NCBI RefSeq assembly: GCF_008831285.2
Contig: NC_045141.1
Span: forward strand, 25,281,315-25,345,314
Origin: Nymphaea colorata
Taxonomy: Eukaryota; Streptophyta; Magnoliopsida; Nymphaeales; Nymphaeaceae
Length of the DNA: 64,000 nt
Reading direction: 5' to 3'
In this document: one piece after another, positions 34,930 to 47,100 of the stretch
How positions within the stretch are numbered: position 1 is the stretch's first letter
Layout of the letters: every line of letters begins with the position of its first letter
The notes under the pieces: generated by a model
Databases searched by the model: none
What the model was told of the DNA's origin: nothing
What the model saw: only the letters and a program-made list of their open reading frames with translations
Translations under genes and position numbers: made by a program

Positions 34930-36623
34930 CCTTTGAGTTTTCTTAGAGCGATGGATTGTTAACCCCTGCTCACCCAAGAGAAAAAGAGAAAAGACTTAAA
35001 AAAAGAAAAAGTTGGAAAACCAAATTTCAATTTGCGTTGTAAGGGAGACATCGTAATGTACGTGCTTTTGCAGCGCTCACCATCTGTGAGGGCAAGGATT
35101 CGCAACGTCACCCAAAATTAGTGCAAGGAAAGGTCCACTGAGAATCGAATAAGCCAACAGAAAACGACCAGACACCTATATCAAGATCCGATCTCTTTTG
35201 ACTGTTGTTGGTTTATGAGCACGGCACAGCATGTTAAATACGGATCCGAAAGTCGACGAAGAGAGGAAAAGCCACTAGCTGGTGCGGTGTTCGGTTCACA
35301 CGATCGATACAGGTCATTCTCAGCTTCTTGATTTTTGTTTTCCACTTGAATCCATGCAGCTCTTCTCTTTTGTATTTTTCAAACCTTCTTGATTCCACAT
35401 CAGATTTGAGTTTTTTAATTCTTTGTTTATTGTTTAAAGGGATGGACTATCTCTTGAATCGTGTTTGATTCTGGACCAATTGACTTGGGTCCCCCTAAAG
35501 TCAGCTGCGTGAGATGATGTTTTTCTATTTGTCTGAAATTCCAATCTTCTGGTGTAATGAAAGGGACACAATTTAAATGTCATAATAGATAGACCACATT
35601 AAGTACGTCCATTGGTCAGGTCAAACTTCTGATGCTTAAATGCAGAGAGACAAGTTCCTGCGGTCCATTGAGTGATGTGGGCCATGAAAGGGTTTTTTTC
35701 ATCATCTTAAAGAGACAAAATGTTATATTTTTCATTCATATATGTCTATTCTCCTGTCGACTTTATAATGAACATTTAATAAGGAGAAAGATCTCACTGT
35801 TTCAGTTGCTTTAACAATGAGTTGTCAGTGAAGCGACAAAAACTTCTAATGCATGTATTGAAATCCTATTTCTTTCTGTAAGTAGCATTTCTTTTTAATG
35901 ATGCATGTACTTGTATATGTCCTCAACTCAAGGAATTTTTTTTTTTTTTTTTTTTTTGAAAAAAACAAAGGCCAATGCCCAGAAAATGAAGTAGGGAAAA
36001 CTTCTTATGACCCTTTTTTGCCATGTCAAAGGACTGCAACCAAGAACTTTGCAAGTTCTTATGCGCCAGTCAGATTTCGAAAACTCTGATTTTGATTAAA
36101 ATCTTTTGCTCAATCTGATTTCAGTGGAATTCCTCATCTACATGATCTAGTCAATGTTATGCATGATTCTGATAACTATGAGGAAGGACCTCACTTTCAA
36201 ATGAATCTTTTCCATGCCAAGTCTATTAAGAATTACATTAGAAAACCAAAATGTCCAATGCCATGACTAAGAGAGAGAAACTATACCCTCTCCTTTCATG
36301 CATAAATAATTTAACGCCATGTAAAGTATTAATTCGGGGGTAAGGATGAGCCTCCACTAAGTCAACTGCCTCCATCCATAATAAACCGATCCTCTAAGTC
36401 CCAATATTTCTTCCCACTTGGCAACTGGGGTGCCCCAAATTCAGCCCGACCATTAAAGCCGTGCCCTAAGCTAAGGAAAAGGAGATAGATTACTAACTTG
36501 CTTTTGTCTGCTTCCACTACTTGGAAGTATCTAATGCTACCAAAGCCATAAAAGAACATTTTACTAAGGGAAAGTTTGTAAGGAAAAGCGCATATTCCAA
36601 CATAGATTTCAAAGGTCTATCCG

Positions 36624-36788
36624 AGGGGTGGAGCCAGGTTTTCGTGCCAAGTGGGGATTTTTGAAAATTCTTTAGAGCGGTCAATATGTAACTTTCAAAT
36701 TTTCTACAGGGATCAAATTCACACTTTTGAAAATTTTAGCATGTAAATTTTAATTTTTTTTTTTAAATGTGGGGGGAGCCAATGACCT
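36624..36788. repeat. Decayed MITE-like fragment, inverse of the copy at 2366-2532
   Basis: It starts GAGGGGTGGAGCCAGGTTTT, continues with AATTTTCTACAGGGATCAAATT, TTTTGAAAATTTTA and a T run, and ends GGGGGGAGCCAATGAC. Block order matches the reverse complement of 2366-2532. Its ends resemble the 37390-37592 element. Confidence 0.45.
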
Positions 36789-37389
36789 GGACAACAGATA
36801 TTAGAAATATATGACATATTATTAAAGATATGCACCTTTTTTAGCTGTCCTGATCAACTTGATTACTTTGGGTGTTATCAAGATTGGCAGATTGATATGA
36901 GGTGGATATGGAACATTGGTTCTTGATGGACTGTTCACCCACATGGAGCTTTAAACTCACGAAGTAGACAGAAAAAGAACAAAGATTGGCAAAACATCAA
37001 CATGATTAAGGGTGGTTTATCTGTTTGCAGGAGCTGCACTCCTCTGATGGGAGCGACTTGCTTGTTAAACTCATTGGTCAGTAAAGTAATCCTAAAGCTA
37101 AAAAATGATGGGTTGGGCTCTTGTTGCAAGTCCAAAGCTGAGAGAGCACATTTGAAGTGTCCAATGAATGCGACTAATTTTTTTCGGGTTAGATGCATGC
37201 ATGGGACAGTAACATGATGCTACAGCCCCTAACATACAGGGGTGTGTAAGCCACTTTTGTGGTTTCTTGGTGTTTGGCAATAAGAGTATTGGAACACAGT
37301 GTTTTATGAATCTGTCTCAAATATCATACTACATTCATAGAACAGTGTGTTCTAGTGTTTCTGTTACCAAATACCCATTAAATTTATCC

Positions 37390-37592
37390 CAGTAGTGGAG
37401 TCAACAATTTGTGGCTGAGGAGACATTAACATAAGTATACATACATATAAATATATATATATATATTAGATTTAAGGGGCACCAATTTGTAACAAACTTA
37501 ATTATATCGAGTAATCAACATGTAAATAAAATAAATCATGTGGGTCCATGAGGAAAACTACTCACACAAGCCCATACCTGGCTCCGCCACTG
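37390..37592. mobile_element. Small MITE with GTGG-GGAG-C terminal inverted repeats
   Basis: Left end CAGTAGTGGAGTCAAC; the reverse complement of the right end is CAGTGGCGGAGCCAGG (11 of 16 identical). The 203-base body is A/T-rich and contains a (TA)n tract. The right terminus is a familiar MITE end in many plant genomes. No convincing target duplication is visible, so the family name is left open. Confidence 0.5.
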
Positions 37593-38017
37593 CTCTGTCC
37601 TATTATTCAACTTGGCTTATTGATTGTTTGTAATGTAGGCGTGGAGAAGCCTGGTTCATTGGTTACAATACACACTTGTTTTGTCACTTTAATGCGACAA
37701 CCACATGAATGTTTTTGCAGAACTATAAAATGATGCATTTCTTCATCACATTTATGTCATGAAAGCGCGTTTTGTCCTTCGCTTCCCCTTCTCTGTGATG
37801 GAGACCCTTGTTCGGATAAACATTGCAATGAAACCAAATTTCAGTACCAACGCACCTACGTAGAATTCACTGCCAATGAAGATTACTTCCATATTTTCAT
37901 ATTGACCTACCATGCTGAACCTGCCTGAGGGACGAACTCTTTTCTTTCTTTCTTTTTTTCACCAGGGGAGGTTAGTGGTGGTAGATTTCCTATCTCCTGC
38001 CCAAAAAATCCGGCATA

Positions 38018-38241
38018 GTATCATGCATGTGAAAGACAGATCACGGAACTATATGGAATTTGGAAACGAAGGAAACAAGTGAAGATTCACACTGGTGGGT
38101 GTTGAATGCTCCGGCTGAAATATCGACGAGTATCATGCATGTGAAAGACTGAGATCACGGAACTATATGGAATTTGGAAACGAAGGAAACAAGTGAAGAT
38201 TCACACTGGTGGGTGTCGAATGCTCCGGCTGAAATATCGAC
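38018..38241. repeat. Tandem duplication, 2 x about 112 bases
   Basis: GTATCATGCATGTGAAAGAC up to CTGAAATATCGACGA is present at 38018-38129 and again at 38130-38241. Only an inserted base pair near the start and one T/C change distinguish the copies, so it is fairly recent. Confidence 0.95.
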
Positions 38242-39751
38242 GACTGAAAAAAAGGCACTAAGCAGATTATAGAGGGGGCATCACTACTGGAATAAGTAAA
38301 TGATTAGAGAGAGTCGAAATGTAAACAAAAGAATTTTGTGGGACGATGTGGGCAGTTGGCTCCAGCACTGGATTGAAGCAGGGACAAAGACAGAATCTTT
38401 TTTTCTTTTTGTCGCAGTCGTCAAACTATAGTTTCAAAATTTTAACAAGGACTGAAATAAAAATTTTCAAATTTTTTATTTATATTAAACTAAAATTTTT
38501 TAGGTTTACACGTAAATGTATAAAGTTTTTAAAATCTGAGGGAAGGACCAAGGCCTTTCCTCCGCCTCTGGATCGAAGAACCCCGTTTATGCCACTCCAG
38601 ATGACTATGAGAGAGTGGGAGCAAAACAAAGTGAGGTTTTGATGCAAAGGGCTATCAAGTGGTCGACTTTACAGTTTTTGAAGAAATAAAGGTTGTAAAG
38701 CGACCCCATATGAACTGAAACTGGATGATACTTTGAAAAGATATGAGCTTTCCTGGCAATGTTTCAAGTGACGCAGATGGCTCTGATACATGAAACTTGT
38801 CCATTCCCAGCGAGTCAACTCCCGCTTCGACACATCTAGTGCAGTGCATCAAGAATTTCAACGCCACAGTCAGGTCATTCCAAATCACATGAAAAATAGG
38901 CAGTCAAGATTTGGCCATAAGGTATCGAAAATGGTTGGCATACAGTCTTCAGGAAGAGTTGACAAACCTCTATAACTAATAGCTTAAAAACTGTGGAAAT
39001 TTCTTAAGAAATCACAGCACTGGAAGCCAGGACTGACTGAATCTAAAATTGGATTTCATAAAACAGGGCGTAAACCTACCAACTGCTGAATATATTTTCG
39101 AGATAGGAAGAGGTTGCAGACAGATTAGCCATAGAAATACAGTGGAATTACAAACCAAATCGAAACCAATTGTAAGTCAGTTTTGTAGACCAAAGCATGG
39201 CTGCACATACCCACACCAACCTTGATCAGAAGTCCATACCTAACACGGTTGAGTATACGCATTGACTCGATCCCAGTAAACAGGTCACTCCATTTTCCAA
39301 CCCAGCACGGTTGAGTCGATACAGCCAGCAGGCATTAGATACGACCATGTTCTTCATAGGCCTAAACCTTTTTCAACTCTACGCCTTTCATCGATTCAAC
39401 CAAGTTCAGCTTTTAAACTCTACATACCAAGCAAACCTCTTCATTTCACAGGCTTCCAGAATAATTCACTATAGTGCATCCAAGAAAGAAGTTGAGCAAG
39501 AGTAGAGAGACAAGGTAGCCAGTGAAGGATGAACGCCATAAAGTTGAAGAACATTTCATCGAATAGGTGTAAAAATTTAGTCCTAAATAAATTCAATCCA
39601 AGTCAAATATGAAAATGATGCGCTTTCTTTATCTTTTTACCCGCTAAGGAAGTAAATTGACGAGGTTAAGAACAGGGGAAAAGGAAAAACATACAGGAAG
39701 AAACACTATAATTTACAACTCTGAAGGACCATCAGGAGTAAGGATTCAACT

Positions 39752-39754
<3 letters not shown>

Positions 39755-39783
<29 letters not shown>
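39755..39783. repeat. (TA)n microsatellite
   Basis: About 14 TA units followed by a short TG run. Confidence 0.95.
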
Positions 39784-39791
<8 letters not shown>

Positions 39792-40150
39792 ATTTTGTTC
39801 GACAAACCTAGTTATGAATAGCAACAACCAAGTATCTACTAAATATATTGCATTTTGATATTAATTCATTTGAATACATTAATAAAGCCATACAATATAT
39901 GGCAGAACAGCAACACACAAGAGAGGAGGAGAAAAACTGATCTGCGTGTCTCCGGAAAACCAAAAGCTGGAACTTTTCCAGTAGGGAAAAGAAGAGAAAA
40001 TTCAAAGAAGACACCAAACATATTGGCAGACAATATGAACATTAAATATATGGCAAAAAGCTGCAGCTCTACACTTCTTTATACGACGACGTTTTCTTTA
40101 AATGCCACTGCGTCCAAATCTAGAAGTGAACCACCCACAGAAAAGCATTT

Positions 40151-43100
40151 TCATTTGTTAGACCTGGCCTCGAATCTTGCACCTGAAACAAAAAGAACAG
40201 ACAATCTATTTACTCCACCGCTACCTAGTATTTTTTCATACGTTACAAAGAAATGAAGATCCTCTAATATTTAGAACAATAGGTGGCTAAGAATACCCAA
40301 CAACTCAGGCGGGCAGACGGGCAGAGATAGGTACAAGTCTCAATGAACGGTTTTTATAATTCTTGGTTTTTAAAGCAGATATTGGTGAATGATAAGTACT
40401 TACCAAGGCCATTGACTTCGCATGTTCTCATGATTCTAAGCCTCCTTACAGTGCTCAAGAACATGCTGTACAAAAGAAAGGAAACAGAACTGGGATTAAA
40501 GAAAGCGAAGATTGCGATTTAAACAGGGCAATTTAGTGAATATGGGGTTATGATTTACTCACTCCCATGGTACATCTCCAACTAGCATCCAGTCTCCCTC
40601 CTTATCTTCATAGGTAAGGACAAACTCTGAGTTGCCGTCTAGGAGTTTTGAAGATTTGCCTTCACCAATCACTCCATGCTCATTCTCCAGAGCGAAAACT
40701 GGAACTAACAGAAAAAATACAAGACCCATCAAGAGGTTAGCAAAATATCACAGAGACAGGGATAACACAACGGAGTGTTTCCATCATCCATACAGGAAGA
40801 TGAACACCAAAAGTCAATGCCAAAAGACTCAAAACTGATGGATTTTTTTCTCATATGCAGCAGTAAGGCATGAAGGGGAATGAAGAAGCACAGAGAAAAA
40901 AGTAGATCCACAATACAGAACACAATTAATTTAATTCAGTTGCTACAAGCAGGCAAATGGTTGGAAAAGTATGTTGATTATCAAAAGCAAAAGAGGCCAG
41001 ACAAGGAAACATCAAAATCATGGAGTGTCCCTTTAGCGTGCAAAAGCAAAGAAAATAAATACAAGATATGACACATAACGGAGGCAGTCACAAAGCTGCG
41101 AGCATCATTCAAAGACACATTTAAAGAATATGACCTAAAGCTTCACAGTCAGTCTCGGAAAATTGTCTAATCCATGGTTGTGAAATTTTATTTGTAAAAG
41201 CCTTAACGAGTACTACCCCTTCTGAAGTTGATTGTTGATTCAGGTGATGAGACAGAGCAGGCTTAAAAATTCAAGTTGCCAGACCAACAATGGAAATGTT
41301 AAAACCAGAGAATCAGAACACAGACAAGTTATCAGGCAAGAGGTAGGTAATACTTAAAACAAGGACACATGCAAGCCTTGAAGAACCTTAACAAAGTGAG
41401 ATCTATATACAGACGCAGTATTGGCAAGAGCAGGCTCAAAATTGAAGAGGTAACACTAACACTGGAAATGTTAAAACCAGAGAACACAAACAAGTTATCG
41501 GGCAAGAGGGTAACATTTCAGAAAAAACACAAATGCAGGCCTCAAAAAGTTGCAGATCAGCTTTCTGAATTTCAGACAAAGTTATTAACAAGCATACTGA
41601 ATAGCCAAAGAAACAGCTAGAAACTCACGAATGCCATTGGTGGTACGCCTTTTGAACATCTCCTCTAATGCATTAGCCAAGGATTCATAGCAGGAATGTG
41701 TGTTCAGATCTACCTTCCTGCCAATGGGAACTCCATCCATGTTAACTTTAACAAACATTGATTTTCCATGCCCTGGTACCACTTTCTCTTGCCTGCCCTT
41801 AGTTTTACCCATCCCACCAAAGTTGTTCCGAGACATGTTGCTGTTAGCATCATCTGCAGTTGGAACTCTGCTTTGGTTCACCAGACTGTTCATTCTGTAA
41901 GCTCTGATAGGAGGCCAGCCTACCACTTGGTTGTTGCTAAATTTACAGTGAAAATGAGCAAGTGAGTAACGAGAATATATATTTCTTGAAAGAAACATAT
42001 AAAACCAAAATTGAAAAGGAAAAAACAAGAGAAGTACACAATTTCCAAGACCGAGACACACAAAAAAAGAATACTCAAGAAAAAGTACTGGAAAAACAAA
42101 AAGGGAACAGAGGCGGCTATTTGAAGGCTAAGCAGTAAAATGACGAACATTTTGCTAACAAAATCTTAAAAACAAGATATTTAAAAAATCAAGAATAAAT
42201 CACAAAAGAAAAAGAAAAAATCAAGTGTTGCCCAACGACGAAGAGCATGTAGAAAGAATAATTCTATTGCCACAAGGACACAATCAAAAATCATGAACAC
42301 GAGGAAAAACCCCAAAACAGGTAACAAAGAAAAAAACAGAGTAGCATGTGAACGACGCATAAGATTGTCTCGCTACTGGTACCGAGTGAAGAAACTATCG
42401 TAAAATCAAATATTTACTGAAGAAACTAAATGCGGACGAAAAAACATTGTCAAAACACCATCATCATGAAATCTTGAACAATCATTATCACTAAAATGTA
42501 ATGAACAAGCCATCCTTAGAGATGACAGAGTATGGCTATTCAATCTTTTGTAAATATAAAAAATACTAGAAAACAAAGGTTAACCCAATGCCCGTGAACA
42601 TGCAATGACAGCATGACACTAAGAACAATAAAAGAACCGGCAAATAAAAAATGGCACCGTATATTATTATGAGAGGAAAACCAAAAACCACCATGACATC
42701 AAATGATGAAACATGCAGCAACGAAGTAGACGCCCGAGAACGAAAACAATTGGTACCATCAAAATAACGAGTGGCCATAAAACTAACAGAAAAAATCAAG
42801 ATCTAAAGAGAAATACAGTTACGCAGAGAAAAGGCCATACAATAGGGACAAGCCCTAGACAAAGAATAAAACGAAAAGGAAGAAACCACTGGAGGTCATT
42901 CCTCCCAAAACATAACAGAAGAGCACGAAATAAATCGTAAAAACCGAGACAACGTAAAAAATCGTTATGGATAAGCAGTATAGTTACTTAAACAGGCTAG
43001 AAGAGAAAACAACTAATTGCAAACAACGTAACTAAAAGCACAGAAAAAAACGAAAATGGAAAAAAGCCTGTAAGTGCAGGACCGTAAGTGCAGAAACAAA

Positions 43101-43990
43101 CATGGACTAAAAGGTTTACTTAAACTAGCATACAATGACACATAATAGTGATATACCATTATCGTCTTTCTTCTTCCTCCGTGCATCAAAACCAGAAAAA
43201 GCAGAACGAGAATAAAAAAGAAAAAAAACATGACGTCTAAAACCAGCTGCAGTGCAACCCAATACAGTTTCATTCGTCTAAGAAAAGAAAGCGCTAACAA
43301 CCCAGGCATAACAGGGAAATTTTTTCCGTCCGCTTTTCTTGCATGGAACATATTTCGCAAACGAACAGAAGGAACAAACACATTCATAAAACCAGACCAC
43401 CATCTTATTTTCACCTTGGAACGGAAAGAGCTAAAACCACAAGTAACGGAAGAAGAAAGAAGAGAGACATTTCCTTCTCGCTAAGGAGCTAAAGCCACGG
43501 ACAACAAAAGAAAAAAGCAAGAAATTTACTTTTCTTCGGTTTGCCTGCTTTTGTTGTTTCTTTACCTTGGAACAGATGTAACTTCCTGAACTGAATCAGC
43601 ATCAGCAGATTCCCCATGCATCCTCCTCCCTCTGAAACCCAAGGAAGGAACCATGTTAGGAAGGTCCCTGGCAGTCAATATCCTCCCAGTCCTCTTGCTG
43701 CGGCCATTCCTCCTAGACGAGCAATCCTCACCCGCAGGACTCTCGCTCAGGGTGTTCAAACTCAGGCCAAGGTTGAGTTCCGTGTCCCTCAACCCCATGG
43801 CGTCCTCTTCCCTCTGGACCATCAAAGCACCACTGGAATAAGAAGAGATCTCAGATATTCCAATGTAGTCTTGCTCTGTTAGACAGCCAACACCATTATT
43901 GTCCGCATTTGACGCCGTTGACATTGAGACGTTGGTAGAGCTTCCTATGCACGACCCACCTCCCCTTCCCCTTATAAGGGCATGCTGCAT
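40151..43990 (-). CDS. IAA: Auxin-responsive Aux/IAA repressor, IAA11/12/13 type
   Basis: Five exons on the minus strand: 43990-43566, 41936-41629, 40704-40563, 40465-40404 and 40182-40151, giving 322 residues. Aux/IAA proteins are nuclear repressors that bind ARF factors and are degraded when auxin joins them to TIR1/AFB receptors. Domain I is the EAR motif TELNLGLSL (about 70-78), which recruits [18 protein letters not shown] (about 102-112) is typical of the BODENLOS/IAA13 group. Domain II is the degron [11 protein letters not shown] (146-156), intact. The PB1 region has [16 protein letters not shown] (about 202-217, with the conserved lysine) and the acidic face in [17 protein letters not shown] chose the ATG at 43990, the first in the open frame. 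Exon 1 also carries an N-terminal Gly/Ser-rich extension. All splice sites are GT-AG, and phases join exactly. Which of IAA11, 12 or 13 it matches best is not settled. Confidence 0.93.
41257..41547. repeat. Imperfect direct repeat inside Aux/IAA intron 2
   Basis: A unit at 41257-41382 returns at 41429-41547, 172 bases on. Shared blocks are GAGCAGGCT-AAAATT, TGGAAATGTTAAAACCAGAG, ACAAGTTATC-GGCAAGAGG and ACA-ATGCA-GCCT. It has no coding role. Confidence 0.8.
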
Positions 43991-44079
43991 TCTCTCTATC
44001 TGGTTTTTGCTTTTTCCTGCTGCTCCACAAATACCCACAAAGGAGAAAAGAAAGAAAGCAAGAGAAAAGTTGGATTCCC

Positions 44080-44134
44080 GAGACACAGAGAGAGGGGATC
44101 AGGGAAAACGGTAATGAGAAGGAGGATTATATAT
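44080..44134 (-). promoter_or_regulatory. Aux/IAA core promoter: TATA box and an AuxRE core
   Basis: On the minus strand TATATAAT lies at 44134-44127, about 140 bases before the ATG. GAGACA at 44080-44085 is the complement of the auxin response element core TGTCTC, the binding site of ARF factors. A single core occurs often by chance, so feedback by auxin is only a suggestion. Confidence 0.35.
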
Positions 44135-47100
44135 GCTCCCTGGTCTCGCTTTGTCTTTCCAAGCACGAGTAATGAGTGTACAGCGACTGTGACAATGACC
44201 AAGACGTCCCCGGCGAGCGTAGCTTGTCAATGACAGAACTGCCATTGTTACAGGATAGAAATGACACCGTTTCCTTTCGCTCACTTTGCAAAGAGTCTTG
44301 CGGCTTACACTTTCGAGGAAAACATCTTCAGAAGCTTCAAAATATATATTTGTTTCTATAATTTGTTGGTCGATACGGCCGCTACGATCCGATCCGTTGC
44401 TTGGTCAGAACAACCAGCTTGTGGAAAGCTTTTTCGTATCTAGTTTCTTTAACAGCATTTTTTCTGCTAGCTAATTAAATAGACCATGGAAAAAATACGC
44501 ACATTGAATGTTTAAAAGCATAAGCAATGGGTTTCAGAAAGGAGGTACCATGCATCCCCACTCTCTCAGGGTAGTTTGTTAACCTATATTATTCACATTT
44601 ATGTTATTTATACACATCGGAGACTTTATACGTACTATATCATGGCATGCATTATATGTGTGCTACATATTGTTTGGACTTTACATGATAGAATGCAATA
44701 TATCATATAATATATATAATGCATGCTTACACAGTTCATATATCACGCAAGTAATATACATGTATATGAAGATTCCCAAATTGATTGCTATGAATATATT
44801 ATAACGCATTTATATAGATTATTTATTTACTTGTTGATAATCGAGTCGATGCAATGCGCCTATATTTAAATTTTGAAGCTTCGTTCTTTGATCGAAGGCG
44901 TACAATGAGAAAAGGTTCGTTTTCGGGGGACAAGCCATCTGGAGGTCCTGGGCCCCACTTACCTTGGTAAATCGGCCAACGATGAAGCCAAACCGTTATC
45001 ATCAGGACCCAGCGACCTCATCCATCAACGTCGCTGCAGCTTCACCGTCCGATCGAATCGGCTGATCGACATAAGAATCGGGCACAGGAAACCGAAATAG
45101 GCACCGGAAAAGCAGGAGAACATCGGCCCGGCGATTCTGATCGTGTCGGGTTGGAGTTACGTATTTAGATTATCGGAGCCCAAATCATGTACATCCTTTA
45201 GCAGTTTTAAGCTCAGGCAATAAACAAGCAAGGTTTAAATAAGAAACCGATCCGAGTTTTAGGGGGGGAGGGATTTTTGTTTTCCGAGACGGAGTGGGAG
45301 TCGGTATACACGAACCGGAAGCCGAGTGGAACGGACATTCAAATCCGGCTTTGAGAGAGAGGGGGCGCTGCCCTGGAATCCGATTCCGCCTTGGGCTCCC
45401 GTCGCTCTCTCTCAGCCGTACGATCCTGTCTGGATCCACGGAGACAAGGAGGCCGCCGCGTGGTCCCCACCGGATTCGGCCAGTGGAAAAAGACGGAAGA
45501 TTTCCCTCCTCCCCATCATAATTACTGGATTTTAGATCCTTCAGTAATTATGATTATCCGCGCATGGACTCTAGGCAAATTACGATAACACCCCTAAAAT
45601 AAAATGCCCTGAGCAGCCCCTTCTTTGGCGTGGCGGGAACTTACACGCGACAATTTTGAGAATTAGGGACAAACTCAGGGCTGATAACGACATTTCACAA
45701 ATTTCCATTTAACATGATTTTAAAATTCGAAATGCGTAATCCCGTTGCTAGTCACGAGACGGCAAAAGGAAAACTTGTCGTCCTTCTTCTCAGCAACAAA
45801 GATCAACGTGTCGCAGCAGACATTTATTGATTTTTTTTTTTTTATTTAGATCCCGGCGATATTTTATCTATTATTCACTCCAGTGGCAGAAAAATAACGT
45901 TAATTTAGTTGCTGGCATCCTGGAAATCCGACGGCCAGGAAGCATTCTATCTCTTCCCCCCCACCCGATTTGGCTTCACAATAATTTCTACGGGATAATT
46001 ACTGGCCCAAAAAAAAAAACAAAAAGAAGGATTCTACATTTATTTTAAAACGAACAGCTCGGCCCCTAACCGAGCTGAGCGCACTTGGAACGAGCCGGGT
46101 TCCTTTGTCCAAGTCATAAGTACTGTGAACGAGTCCAGCCCGTGACCCCAACCATGAATTGGTCCAGACAATCACCGTACGACTGCCACCTTGATTCCTG
46201 ATTCCATGGGAACTTTCCTGTTTGTATGGACATGGATTCCTGTCCGTCCCCTCAGGGCTGCACACACGGTCCGGACTAGGCCGCCCTCTGGGACTCACTC
46301 AGTTGAGTTCCTTTCCACGGGCCCAAACAGAAGTTGCCCGCTCCATCCATGTCTATGGTTGGGACTTGGGAGCTAAAGACCATGAAACTTAGTTTCATAA
46401 AGTTGCTAAATAAGAGGGAAAGGTGCCAACATGTCCTTTTAAAAAGCATAGTGGATGCCAACATTCCTAACTTTTTCTATGAAGGGCAAAAAAAAAAAAA
46501 AGATAGATATTTTTTGAACGTTGGATATCTGAAAGCGAGTCAACTGGACAGCCATTCGAATGCATTGCTTAGGATCTTGTCGAAACTGTATCGGTTTTGC
46601 TCATCGATACGTCTCGGCTGGCGTTGCAACCTTTTTTGTTCATTTTATGAAATTTAAAATTAATTTTAAATATTTATAAATTTTAAACATGGAAAATCAA
46701 AAACAAAGTAAAGCTGTTCGAATTAAAGACTGGCCCGCCTACCATCCACCTGGGTGAAACCGATACGCAGCCAACTTATGTTTTTTTACTTACTTAAAGG
46801 TCTCAAGTCCAACCCCTTGAAACCAACTTATTATGAAAACTTTCTCTTGCCCCGCGCTTTGCTATCAAGGTAAATTTTGAACGAATCTGTTTCAGTAACT
46901 AATTCTTCTGATTGAGAAACTGTAAAATATCAAAGCAGCTGTCAAGTATTCATGTCCTGTCCATTCTCCAAACGAAACCAAAGAGGAAAATGAAGCAGTT
47001 CTCTCTACAGTCCACATCAACCAGTGCCTTGGGATCAATATCAGTAAACAACACCACACATGCAAGGCATTTCAGCTTTTGGATCTCCTTTTCTGGACCG

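Larger units (their letters stand above)
29242..40150. other. Long gene-free stretch between NCED and Aux/IAA
   Basis: I recognise no gene here. All frames are under about 105 codons and without motifs. The region holds microsatellites, a complex inverted repeat (34470-34929), a 33-base direct repeat (33842-33874 and 34558-34590, one mismatch), two relics of a small DNA-transposon family, a tandem duplication of about 112 bases, and low-complexity DNA. The last few hundred bases should include the Aux/IAA 3' untranslated region. Confidence 0.5.
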
